A stretch of DNA of 64,000 nt from Natronorubrum sediminis. Lineage in GTDB: Archaea; Halobacteriota; Halobacteria; Halobacteriales; Natrialbaceae. Made by a program: the position numbers and the translations under genes. Below the pieces are notes generated by a model. The model saw only the letters and a program-made list of their open reading frames with translations, ran no database searches and had not been told where the DNA came from. Positions 34,961-43,444 of this stretch are shown piece by piece (within the stretch, counting starts at the first letter, position 1; the number at the start of each line of letters is the position of its first letter). The stretch spans positions 1,364,001-1,428,000 of the forward strand of contig NZ_FNWL01000001.1 in NCBI RefSeq assembly GCF_900108095.1, read 5' to 3'.

Positions 34961-35737
34961 ATGCAACAGGATAGCGAGGAAAACGCGACCGAGGTGAAGT
35001 CCGTCACGAAGACGTTGGCGATCATCGAGACCCTCCAGGGCCTCGATGGGGGGCGCGTAACGGAGGTCGCGAACGAACTCACGTGGCCCAAGAGCACGGT
35101 CTACAACCACATGGAGACGCTCGAGCAGTGTGGCTATCTAGTCAAAGAGGGAGACATCTACAATCTAAGCCTCCGATTCATGGATCTCGGCGAGTACGTC
35201 AAAAACCGCGACGAGGTGTACAGCCTCGTCGAGCCACGAATCGAAGCGCTCGCAGAGCGAACCGGCGAACGGGTCCAATTCGTCGGCGAAGAACACGGGA
35301 AGTGCGTCTTCATCCGGATTGCGATGGGCGATAACGCCGTGAGCACCGGCAGCCGACTCGGCCGACGCCGGAAAATGTTACACGCAACCGCGTCCGGAAA
35401 GTCGTTACTGGCGTTCATGCCCGAATCGGAATCCGAGGCGATCATCGAATCGATCGATCTCCCGAAGCTCACGCCAAACACCATCACTGAACGGGACGAA
35501 CTCCACGAGCACCTCGAGGAGATTCGTGACCACGGCTGTGCGTTCAACTATGAGGAACATATTAAGGGTTTACGAGCGGTCGCTGCGCCGGTCAAACGAC
35601 AGGACGGCACCGTGGTCGGTTCGATCAGCGTCTCGGGGCCTGCCCACCGGATGAGCGGCGATTACTTCACCGACGAACTACCGAGTACCATTCTCGGCGT
35701 CTGCAACGAAATCGAACTCGACATCGTCTACCAGTAG
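34961..35737 (+). CDS. IclR-family transcriptional regulator
   Basis: A 258-residue regulator. Residues about 14-75 form the winged helix (SVTKTLAIIETLQGLDG, VANELTWPKSTVYNHMETLEQCGYL). The rest is the IclR effector domain, related to GAF, with RKMLHATASGKSLLAF, TERDELHEHLEEIRDHGCA and VAAPVKRQDGTVVGSISVSGP. Such proteins sense small organic acids and often control their degradation. The start ATG 34961 is preferred to the ATG five codons upstream because the palindrome and TATA lie in that interval. It sits in the centre of the catabolic island, divergent from the TcuA-like gene. Confidence 0.95.
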   Translation: MQQDSEENATEVKSVTKTLAIIETLQGLDGGRVTEVANELTWPKSTVYNHMETLEQCGYLVKEGDIYNLSLRFMDLGEYVKNRDEVYSLVEPRIEALAERTGERVQFVGEEHGKCVFIRIAMGDNAVSTGSRLGRRRKMLHATASGKSLLAFMPESESEAIIESIDLPKLTPNTITERDELHEHLEEIRDHGCAFNYEEHIKGLRAVAAPVKRQDGTVVGSISVSGPAHRMSGDYFTDELPSTILGVCNEIELDIVYQ

Positions 35738-35832
35738 CGGACTACTGCTTTCAGAAGTCGATGAAACGAACTCCGAGCGAGTGTCGACGGAGTATCAGTG
35801 TCATTCAAGGGTACCGGTGTCGAGCCCACTGT

Positions 35833-36372
35833 ATGGCACGTGTTCCACTCAGGCGACAAGACGACCTCCCGGACGACTACCAGTATCTCCTCGGCGAGGA
35901 CGCGTTGGGCGAACGCAACCTCCTCTGTGCGATGGCGAACAACCCCGATGCGTTGCAATCGTACATGCGCTACGGGACGACACTCTGGTCCGACGGCGGC
36001 CTCGAGGCAGACGACCTCGAGCGCTGCATCCTCACGATCGCTCGCGAACTCGAGGCGGTCTACGAGTGGCACCAGCACGTCCCGATCGCCCGGGAAAACG
36101 GCGTCTCGGACGACGAGATCCTCGCCATTGCCGACAAGGACCGAGACCGGTTCGACGAACGGGTGAGCGCACTACTCCACTACGTCGAGGCCGTCGTCCG
36201 CGACGAGGTCGACGACGACCGATTCGCGGTCCTCTCGGAATGGTTCGAGCCGACGGAAATCGTCGGCATCACGCTGCTCGCTACGCACTACCTCGCGACG
36301 GCCCGGTTCCTGAGCGCGCTCGAGGTGCCACTCGAGGACTCGTTCGTCGGCTGGAATCTCGAGGGCGAGTAG
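35833..36372 (+). CDS. Carboxymuconolactone-decarboxylase (CMD)-family protein (179 aa)
   Basis: A 179-residue all-helical protein related to the CMD family and to the protein at 17234-17794. The core CILTIARELEAVYEWHQH then VPIARENGVSDDEILAIADK keeps the Tyr-Glu-Trp-x-x-His motif and has no CxxC. The ATG at 35833 (MARVPLRRQDD) is chosen; the frame is open 24 codons further but that part is basic and cysteine-rich, unlike the rest. It follows the IclR gene on the same strand, 95 bases on, and the enoyl-CoA hydratase comes 111 bases later. Function unknown. Confidence 0.8.
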   Translation: MARVPLRRQDDLPDDYQYLLGEDALGERNLLCAMANNPDALQSYMRYGTTLWSDGGLEADDLERCILTIARELEAVYEWHQHVPIARENGVSDDEILAIADKDRDRFDERVSALLHYVEAVVRDEVDDDRFAVLSEWFEPTEIVGITLLATHYLATARFLSALEVPLEDSFVGWNLEGE

Positions 36373-36483
36373 CCCGAAACGAATCGGGCGGCGGGAAGCG
36401 TTCGAGGGCCGCGACGTGTGAGCGGAAATAACGTGTGAGCGAGGAACGAAGTATTATACGAGACTGACTCGAACCCCGAGTAC

Positions 36484-37260
36484 ATGAGCGACCGAGTGCT
36501 CCTCGAGCGACGCGAGCAGATCGCGACGATCACCGTCAACCGACCCGAGAAGCGCAATTCGATGAACGTCGAGACCCGAAAAGAGCTCCGAGCGGCGTTC
36601 GAAACCGCCGTCGACGACGACGACGTGCGAGCGATCGTGCTCCGAGGGGCCGGCGAGGGCTCGTTCATCGCGGGCGGCGACATCGAGGCCTTCTCCGAAT
36701 ACGACCTCGTCGACGGCCTCGAGTACGGCGAGACGCACGGACAGGCGCTGTACAACTATGTGGCCGACGTGCCGAAGCCGACGATTGCCGCGGTCGATGG
36801 CTATGCCCTCGGCGGCGGGACCGAGATCGCACTCGCCTGTGACATTCGGCTCGCGACCCCCGACGCGGTGTTCGGCCTCCCCGAGATTACCATCGGAATC
36901 ATTCCGGGCGGCGGCGGGACGCAACGGCTGGTCCACGCCATCGGGTCCGGCCTCGCTCGAGAGTTGATCCTCACCGGACGGACCGTCGACGCCGACGAAG
37001 CGGACGAAATCGGACTCGCAAATCACGTCTACCCCGACGAGGCGTTCGACGACGAAGTCAGGAAGCTGGCGACGCAACTCGCCTCGAGAGCACCGATCGC
37101 CCAGCAACTGGCCAAAGAGGCTATGGATCGAAGTCTGAATATCGAGGCTGGACTCGACTTCGAGCGCCTCGCGAGCGCGCTCCTGTTCGCAACGGACGAC
37201 CAGAAGGAGGGTGCCGAGGCCTTCCTCGAGGGGCGAGAGCCTGAGTTCGACGGAAAATAA
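36484..37260 (+). CDS. Enoyl-CoA hydratase/isomerase (crotonase family)
   Basis: A 258-residue crotonase-fold protein. The oxyanion-hole block is SFIAGGDIEAFSEYD, and both catalytic acids of hydratases are present: Glu114 in GGGTEIALACDIRLA and Glu134 in GLPEITIGIIPGGGGTQRL. It therefore should hydrate a 2-enoyl-CoA or dehydrate a 3-hydroxyacyl-CoA. With the two CoA-transferase-like genes and the acyl-CoA dehydrogenase in the island, it suits a beta-oxidation-like branch. It converges with the aldehyde dehydrogenase gene, 21 bases away. Confidence 0.93.
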   Translation: MSDRVLLERREQIATITVNRPEKRNSMNVETRKELRAAFETAVDDDDVRAIVLRGAGEGSFIAGGDIEAFSEYDLVDGLEYGETHGQALYNYVADVPKPTIAAVDGYALGGGTEIALACDIRLATPDAVFGLPEITIGIIPGGGGTQRLVHAIGSGLARELILTGRTVDADEADEIGLANHVYPDEAFDDEVRKLATQLASRAPIAQQLAKEAMDRSLNIEAGLDFERLASALLFATDDQKEGAEAFLEGREPEFDGK

Positions 37261-37281
37261 GCGCGCGAACGGCTGTGACGA

Positions 37282-38748
37282 CTACGACGGGCGGTCGCCG
37301 ATCTTCAGCCCGACGTTCTTCGTCGCCGTGAACTGCTCTACGGCCTCGAGGCCCTTCTCGCGACCGAAGCCGCTCTCACGGAAGCCGCCGAATGGCGTCT
37401 CGACGCCGCCGGCGAACCACTCGTTGACGTACACCTGCCCGGCGACGACGTCGCGGGCGAACCGGTGGGCGCGCTCGAGGTCGTGGGTGAAAATACCCGC
37501 CGTGAGGCCGTACTCGCTGTCGTTTGCGAGTTCGATCGCTTCTTCCTCAGTACTGAACGGGATCACGGTGAGGACGGGACCGAAAATCTCCTCCTGACTG
37601 ATTCGGTCGTCGTTGCTCGCGCCGTCGAAGACCGTCGGCTCGACGAAGTACCCTTCCTCCGTTTCGTCGGGAGCACCGCCGACGATCGGCTCGCCAACCT
37701 CGCTCGAGCCGATTTCGATGTACTCGCTGACCGTCTCGTACTGGGCTTGGGAGACGAGTGGGCCGATGTCCGGATCGTCGAGGCCGGTGCCGACCTCGAG
37801 TGACTCCACCGCGTCGACGAGTCGCTCGAGGAACGCCTCGCGAATATCCTCGTGGACGATCAGGCGGTCGCCGGCCGAACAGACCTGTCCCGCGTTACGC
37901 GTGAAAATCGAGATGAGCGTCTGCTCGACGGCTTGCTCGAGGTCGGCGTCCGGGAAGACGACGTTCGGGTTCTTGCCGCCGGCTTCGATGTGGGCGGGCG
38001 TGAGCTGTCGGCCCGCAGCAGCTGCGACCGCCTTGCCGGTCTCGACGGAGCCCGTGAACGCGACGCAACTGACGTCTTCGTGTTCCGTCAGCGGTTCGCC
38101 GGCGTCGACGCCGTATCCCGTGACGACGTTGACCGTCCCGGAAGGAGCGCCTGCCTCGTCGAGAATTTCGGCGAGGACGAGTGCCGTCAGCGGCGTCTGT
38201 TCCGCCGGTTTGACGACGACGGCGTTGCCGGCAGTGAGCGCGGGGGCAACGGTCCGGCCGAAGATAGCCGCCGGAAAGTTCCAGGGGATGATGTGGCCGG
38301 TAACGCCGAGTGGTTCCTGAATCGTATAGTCGACGTACTCGCGACCGAGGGGGATCGTCTCTCCCTGAATTTTGTCCGCCATCCCCGAATAGTACTCGAA
38401 GTACCGACTGGCGGCGTCGATTTCCGTCCGCGCCTGCGAGATCGGTTTGCCGTTCTCGCGGGTCAACAATCGCGCGAGTTCCTCACGTCGGTCGGCGATG
38501 AGATCCGCCGTTCGACGCAGTATCCGTCCTCGCTCGGCAGGTTGGAGTCCGTACCACTCGGTCTGGGCCTCGAGTGCGGCGTCGACCGCCCGGTCGACGT
38601 CAGACCCCGATCCGGCCTGGATCGACGTGAACGATTCCTCCGTCGCGGGGTCGACGACCGAAATCGTCTCTCCGGATGCCGACTGACTTTCGGTCCCGTC
38701 GATGAACAGGCCGTACTGATCGCGAGCGGTTTCGTTGTGTGTCGCCAT
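37282..38748 (-). CDS. NAD(P)-dependent aldehyde dehydrogenase (succinate-semialdehyde type)
   Basis: A 488-residue aldehyde dehydrogenase with the full hydrolytic active site: Asn157 (PWNFP), Glu255 (EAGGKNP) and nucleophile Cys290 (GQVCSAGDR). FTGSVETGK is the NAD-binding turn. The overall style resembles succinate-semialdehyde, glycolaldehyde or 2-oxoglutarate-semialdehyde dehydrogenases, which oxidise an aldehyde to its acid. It stands between convergent crotonase and the TPP enzyme on its own strand, 156 bases from the latter, so the TPP enzyme could supply its aldehyde by decarboxylating a 2-oxo acid (inference). Confidence 0.93.
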   Translation of the reverse strand: MATHNETARDQYGLFIDGTESQSASGETISVVDPATEESFTSIQAGSGSDVDRAVDAALEAQTEWYGLQPAERGRILRRTADLIADRREELARLLTRENGKPISQARTEIDAASRYFEYYSGMADKIQGETIPLGREYVDYTIQEPLGVTGHIIPWNFPAAIFGRTVAPALTAGNAVVVKPAEQTPLTALVLAEILDEAGAPSGTVNVVTGYGVDAGEPLTEHEDVSCVAFTGSVETGKAVAAAAGRQLTPAHIEAGGKNPNVVFPDADLEQAVEQTLISIFTRNAGQVCSAGDRLIVHEDIREAFLERLVDAVESLEVGTGLDDPDIGPLVSQAQYETVSEYIEIGSSEVGEPIVGGAPDETEEGYFVEPTVFDGASNDDRISQEEIFGPVLTVIPFSTEEEAIELANDSEYGLTAGIFTHDLERAHRFARDVVAGQVYVNEWFAGGVETPFGGFRESGFGREKGLEAVEQFTATKNVGLKIGDRPS

Positions 38749-38904
38749 GTATCAGACGTACGCTCGAGTGCTGATTAGTATTTTGCACCAACGCCTGTCG
38801 AACACGGTATTGTCGAATCGACGACGAGACTCGATAAGAACGGGGGAGAACGGTGGCGACGAGCCGAGGTCGGCGATGACCAATCGATACTCGATAGGAG
38901 GGGA

Positions 38905-40536
38905 TCAGTACGGCGGGAAGCCCGGACGCGAAACCTCGGGGATCGTGCGGGCGTCCAGCACGAGCGGGACGTCGGGGTCTGCGTCGTAGTACTCTTCGAC
39001 GACCGAGAGGTCGTCCGCCGAACGAATCACGGCACCGTTCGCGCCGAATCCTTCGGCGATGTCGACGAAGTCGGGGCTGTCGTACGTGCTGCCCGTCTCG
39101 CGGTCGTGAACGAGGTTCTGGCGGTGGCGGATAATTCCGTAGCTGCTGTCGTTGAAGACGGCGATGAGCAGTGGCAACTCGAGGCGGACGGCCGTTTCGA
39201 TCTCCTGAATCACCTGAATGAGTGCGCCGTCACCGGTGTAACAGACGACGGGGCGATCCGGTGCGGCCGCCTTCGCCCCCAACGCGGCGGGAAGCGAGTA
39301 GCCCATCGTCCCGAAGTTGCCGTTGATCAGCATCGAGGCGTCTTCGCCGAGTTCGTGGAAGACGGCGGGAAAACCGGTGTTGTTCCCCGAACCGACGGTG
39401 AGAATCGCGTCGTCCGGGACGCGCGCTGCGAGCTCGAGGGTGAACTCGCGGGGGTCGATCTGGTCGGGTCGCTCCTCGAAGCCGTCGGCCCACGGCGAGG
39501 GTGCCCGTTCGATGGTCTGGGCGACGCGGGAGGCTCGCTCCGGATCCGTCTCGCAGCGGTGGATAAGGTCGGCGACGGTTTCTCGCGCGTCGGCGCGGAT
39601 TCCGATCGCGGGCTCCTGGTGGGTCCCGATCGACTCCTCTTCGATGTCGATCTGGATTACGTCGGCGTCGGCGTACAACTCGCCGTAACGGGTCGTCTTC
39701 CCGGACAGTCGAGCACCGACGACGACTGCCACGTCGGCGTCCCAGAGGAGGTCGTCGTTCGCCGGCGACATGAACGTGCCCGCGATGCCACTGACCATCG
39801 GGTGCGCTTCGTCGAGGAGCGAGCGACCGAAGTACGTGGTCGCGACCGGTGCGCCGACGTGTTCGGCGAGCGTTGCAATTTCACTCCCAGCGTCGGACCG
39901 AACCGCTCCCCCGCCCGCAAGAATGACGGGATGATCCGCGTCGTCGAGCAACGACGCCGCCGCTTCGACGTGGCGTTCGTCGGGCCGCACCCGCTGTCGT
40001 GGCCGTTCGCTCGGCGTGTACTCCTCGTCGGGTGCCTCGCCCTCCTGGACATCCGCCGGCACTTCGACCAAGACGGGGCCGCTTCGGGTTCGCGCGCGAT
40101 CGAACGCCCGCTCGAGGACCTCGGGAATCGTCGACGGCGTTTCGATTCGCGTCTGGTAGACCGAGATCGGCGAGGCGAACGTCGGATGGTCCAGATACTG
40201 AAGCGAGGTCTCCCGCCCCTCGATACTCGTGTCCCCGACGAGGATCACCATTGGGATATTGTCGCGGTCGGCAGCGGCGATACCGGTCGCGCCGTTCGTC
40301 ACCCCCGGGCCGTGAGTTAGCGTGCAGGCGGTGACGCCCTGTTTCGTGCGCGCAGCGCCGTCGGCCATCGTGACGCCGGCTTGTTCGTGACGAGCCTGCT
40401 GGAACTCGATATCCCGATCGTTGACTGCGTCGAGCAGGTGCGCGTTACCTTCGCCGATGACGCCGAACAGCGTGTCGATTCCCTCCGCAGCGAGTGCATC
40501 GAGGATGTACGCACTCCCCGTGCTAGCAACGTCCAT
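38905..40536 (-). CDS. Thiamine-pyrophosphate enzyme (acetolactate synthase/2-oxoacid decarboxylase-like)
   Basis: A 543-residue TPP-dependent enzyme with the three-domain layout of the acetolactate synthase group. The catalytic Glu51 lies in ARHEQAGVTMADG. The TPP/magnesium motif is GDGALIQVIQE ending at VFNDSSYG. It is too divergent from IlvB for a safe name and has no small subunit beside it; benzoylformate decarboxylase, oxalyl-CoA decarboxylase and sulfoacetaldehyde acetyltransferase share this fold. ATG 40536 (MDVASTGSAYI) is chosen, five codons after an alternative. The divergent neighbour is RraA-like aldolase, 159 bases away; an ALDH gene follows downstream, suggesting a 2-oxo acid substrate. 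Confidence 0.87.
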   Translation of the reverse strand: MDVASTGSAYILDALAAEGIDTLFGVIGEGNAHLLDAVNDRDIEFQQARHEQAGVTMADGAARTKQGVTACTLTHGPGVTNGATGIAAADRDNIPMVILVGDTSIEGRETSLQYLDHPTFASPISVYQTRIETPSTIPEVLERAFDRARTRSGPVLVEVPADVQEGEAPDEEYTPSERPRQRVRPDERHVEAAASLLDDADHPVILAGGGAVRSDAGSEIATLAEHVGAPVATTYFGRSLLDEAHPMVSGIAGTFMSPANDDLLWDADVAVVVGARLSGKTTRYGELYADADVIQIDIEEESIGTHQEPAIGIRADARETVADLIHRCETDPERASRVAQTIERAPSPWADGFEERPDQIDPREFTLELAARVPDDAILTVGSGNNTGFPAVFHELGEDASMLINGNFGTMGYSLPAALGAKAAAPDRPVVCYTGDGALIQVIQEIETAVRLELPLLIAVFNDSSYGIIRHRQNLVHDRETGSTYDSPDFVDIAEGFGANGAVIRSADDLSVVEEYYDADPDVPLVLDARTIPEVSRPGFPPY

Positions 40537-40695
40537 GGCTCGAGCAAACACCCCGCCGGTCTTATCGTTTCGGTTTGTGATTTTGGCACGGACCCACGCG
40601 AATTACATCGATAGCAGCCGTGTCGAAGGAGAATCCGAACACGACGGGCGATCCGTGCGAGCAATTATGTGTCTGTCCGTGAGAGATGGTGGCAT

Positions 40696-41334
40696 ATGGA
40701 TTCGGAGGTCATCGGGACGTTCAGGACTGTCGACTCGAGTATCGTGTCCGACGCGCTGGACCAGTACGGAATCGACGGCGTCGCGACCGAAATCGGCGCG
40801 GTCGATCCGTCACAGAAAGCGGTCGGGCGGGCCCACACGCTCCGGTTCGAGCCCGTCTCGAACCCGGGGTCGCAGACGAACTTCCCCTACGCCTTGCTCG
40901 AGGAACTGCGTTCGGACCGCGTCCTCGCCATCGACGGCGTCGGCCCGGAGCTCTCGTGTTGGGGTGGAAACGCCTCCGTACTCGCTGAACGCGCGGACGT
41001 CGAAGGCGTGGTCGTCGACGGGGGCTACCGCGACGTCCCGGATATTCGGTCGGGGACGTTTCCCGTCTTCGGTCGCGCGCCGACGCCGAAAACCGGCCAG
41101 CGGCGACTGACCGTCGAGGAAGTCGGCGGAACGATCGACATCGGCGGCGTCGCCGTCTCGGCCGACGACGTCATCGTCGCGGACGGAACCGGCGTCGTCG
41201 TCGTGCCCGCCGAGAGCGCCGCCGAGGTCGCCGACACTGTGGCCGAAATCCGTTCTGAGGAGTCGACCATCGAAGAGAAAATCGACGCCGGCGCGACCGT
41301 CGCCGACCTCGAGGACGATGACCACGAGTTCTGA
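40696..41334 (+). CDS. RraA-family aldolase/decarboxylase (HMG/CHA aldolase-like)
   Basis: A 212-residue RraA-fold protein. The motif VVVDGGYRDVPDI contains the Arg-Asp pair that binds substrate and metal in 4-hydroxy-4-methyl-2-oxoglutarate / 4-carboxy-4-hydroxy-2-oxoadipate aldolases, and RAPTPKTGQRRL follows. Bacterial RraA proteins that inhibit RNase E have no obvious role in an archaeon, so a pyruvate aldolase or oxaloacetate decarboxylase activity is more likely. ATG 40696 (MDSEVIGTFR) is chosen over one nine codons upstream. It begins a six-gene plus-strand run. Confidence 0.88.
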   Translation: MDSEVIGTFRTVDSSIVSDALDQYGIDGVATEIGAVDPSQKAVGRAHTLRFEPVSNPGSQTNFPYALLEELRSDRVLAIDGVGPELSCWGGNASVLAERADVEGVVVDGGYRDVPDIRSGTFPVFGRAPTPKTGQRRLTVEEVGGTIDIGGVAVSADDVIVADGTGVVVVPAESAAEVADTVAEIRSEESTIEEKIDAGATVADLEDDDHEF

Positions 41335-41382
41335 GCCGCTGGCCGCGCTCCGAGCGATCCTCGCGACTTCACGGGTGATCGT

Positions 41383-42582
41383 ATGAGCGCGGCTCGTCGC
41401 TGTTACGCCTGTGGCTCGCGCGAAACAGGCCTCGTCGCTCGTTGTTCCTGTGGCGAAGCGCTCTGGCTCGAGACCGACGCGGCGTCGTTCGAGTGGGACG
41501 ACGTGACCGACGCACCCGGAATGTGGCGCTACGAATCGCTGCTCCCCGTAAGCCCGCCCGACGGGCTCTTCGAGGCAGCGGGCGGAACGCCACTCGTTCG
41601 CGAGCCGTCGCTCGACGCGTTCGCCGGCGCTCGCGTCCACCTCAAGATCGAGGGAGGTAATCCAACCGGCTCGTTCAAAGACCGCGGCAGTGCGCTCGGC
41701 CTCGCGGCGCTGCAGGCTGGCGACGAACTCGATGAGGCCGTCGACGCCGTCGGCACCGTCTCCCACGGAAACATGGCGATCAGCACGTCCGCCTACGCCG
41801 CCGCGGCGGGGCTGCCCTGTGTCGTACTCGTCCCCGAGGACATCCCGGAGAGCCGCCTCGAGACGATCTCGCAGTTCGATCCGACGGTACTCCGGGTCGC
41901 GGGCGACTACGGCCGACTCTACGAGCGGACCCTCGAGATCGGTCCCGAGCGAAACATCGCCTTCCTGAACTCCGACGTGGCGCTTCGCGTCGAGGGCCAG
42001 AAGACGACGGCCCTCGAGATCTGCGAGTCGTTCGCGCCCGACGCGCCCGACGCCATCGTCGTGCCGACAAGCAGTGGCGGTCATTTCAGCGGGGTCTGGA
42101 AGGCGCTTCGCGAACTCGAGTCCGCCGGCGTTCTCGCGGACGTACCTCGACTGTACGCCGTGCAGGCCGCGGCCAGCGCACCGATCGCCGAGGCGTACGA
42201 GCAGGGTGCGAACGAGGTGTCGCGGGTCGAACGCGGCGAGACGGTCGCCTACTCGATCGGCAATCCCGATCCGCCGAGCGGGACGCGCGCCCTCGCCGCG
42301 ATCGACGAGACGGACGGCGCGGCCGTCGGGCTCGAGGATCCGGAAATCCTAGAGGCTCAACGGACCCTCGCCGGGGAGGCCGGCCTCAGCGTCGAAGCGT
42401 CGTCGGCGACCGCGCTGGCGGGGATTCGACGACTGGTCGACGCGGGTGAGATCGACGCGAGCGACGACGTTGTCGCCGTCACGACCGGGACGGGACTCAC
42501 CGACCACCTCGGCTCCGGATCCGCCGACCTCGTCGACATCGAGGGGCTCGAGGAGCGACTCGCTGCATTCGGGGACGACTAA
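41383..42582 (+). CDS. Threonine-synthase-like PLP-dependent lyase
   Basis: A 399-residue fold-type II PLP enzyme. The N-terminus is a zinc-ribbon-like CYACGSRETG with CSCGEA, as in archaeal threonine synthases. The PLP Lys lies in KIEGGNPTGSFKDRGSALG and the phosphate loop in VVPTSSGGHFSG. The position inside a catabolic run, and not beside homoserine genes, suggests a lyase or dehydratase role on an amino acid or hydroxy-amino acid. The start follows the RraA stop by 48 bases. Confidence 0.87.
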   Translation: MSAARRCYACGSRETGLVARCSCGEALWLETDAASFEWDDVTDAPGMWRYESLLPVSPPDGLFEAAGGTPLVREPSLDAFAGARVHLKIEGGNPTGSFKDRGSALGLAALQAGDELDEAVDAVGTVSHGNMAISTSAYAAAAGLPCVVLVPEDIPESRLETISQFDPTVLRVAGDYGRLYERTLEIGPERNIAFLNSDVALRVEGQKTTALEICESFAPDAPDAIVVPTSSGGHFSGVWKALRELESAGVLADVPRLYAVQAAASAPIAEAYEQGANEVSRVERGETVAYSIGNPDPPSGTRALAAIDETDGAAVGLEDPEILEAQRTLAGEAGLSVEASSATALAGIRRLVDAGEIDASDDVVAVTTGTGLTDHLGSGSADLVDIEGLEERLAAFGDD

Positions 42583-42655
42583 AGATTGGTCTTCCGGCTG
42601 GAGTGACACTCCGGGCAAACTGTTATGGCCCGCGGTATCGATACGCACGAACTAG

Positions 42656-43420
42656 ATGAGCGATCCTGATCAGCAACCAGATCCAGAATTTTTCCACGAG
42701 AACGACCGCATCCGCGAGTTCGTCGACACCGTCCACGCCACCGCGGACGAACACGAGGAGGTCCCGGCACTGCTCGACGCCCTCGAGGAGCCCTTCGAAG
42801 AACTCCTCATGGAGGACGGCTGGCTGCCCGAACGCTACCAGCACCTGACGCCCGACGACATGGAAGACAAGGGCGACATGGGAAGCGATATCGCCCAGTG
42901 GCTGCTCTATCGGTTCGGAGAAAAACTCGCCCTGTTCACGCTCGTGCTCCCGCCGGGTGCGGAGACGCCCATCCACGACCACCTCGCGTGGGGGCTCGTC
43001 GGCATCTACGGCGGGACCCAGCGCGAGGAGTTCTACCGCCGCGTCGACGACGGCGGCCACGAAGGTGACGCGGAACTCGAGCACCTGCGGACCGAGGACA
43101 ACGGCCGGGGCGACTTCTACCGGCTCGAGCCGCCGAACAACGACATCCACTCGGTGGAGACGACCTCGGACGAACCGAGCGTCAGCGTCCACCTGCTCGG
43201 GGCCGACGTGGGCTGTATCGAGCGCCACGCCTTCTGTGCCGACGACAACGACGTCGAACTGTTCCAGTCGGGCTACAGCAACGTCGAGTGCGAGGACGTC
43301 CGCGGGCCGCCGGAAGTCGGCCACGGACACGGCGGACACGGACACGCACACAGCCACGGAGAGGGCGGACACAGCCACGATCAGGGCGAACACTCGATCG
43401 AACACACCGCAAATGAGTAG
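42656..43420 (+). CDS. Cysteine-dioxygenase-like cupin with histidine-rich tail
   Basis: A 254-residue protein with a cupin core of the CDO/predicted metal-dependent enzyme group. The metal motif PGAETPIHDHLAWGLVG gives His-x-His, and a third ligand is probably the His in NDIHSVET. This group contains thiol dioxygenases, which oxidise cysteine or 3-mercaptopropionate to a sulfinate. The last 35 residues hold ten histidines in Gly/His/Ser repeats (GHGHGGHGHAHSHGEGG), probably a metal-holding tail. It sits 24 bases before the CoA-transferase-like gene, so it is probably part of one transcript. Substrate not known. Confidence 0.82.
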   Translation: MSDPDQQPDPEFFHENDRIREFVDTVHATADEHEEVPALLDALEEPFEELLMEDGWLPERYQHLTPDDMEDKGDMGSDIAQWLLYRFGEKLALFTLVLPPGAETPIHDHLAWGLVGIYGGTQREEFYRRVDDGGHEGDAELEHLRTEDNGRGDFYRLEPPNNDIHSVETTSDEPSVSVHLLGADVGCIERHAFCADDNDVELFQSGYSNVECEDVRGPPEVGHGHGGHGHAHSHGEGGHSHDQGEHSIEHTANE

Positions 43421-43444
43421 CTCGCACACACTCGGAGACGCCCC

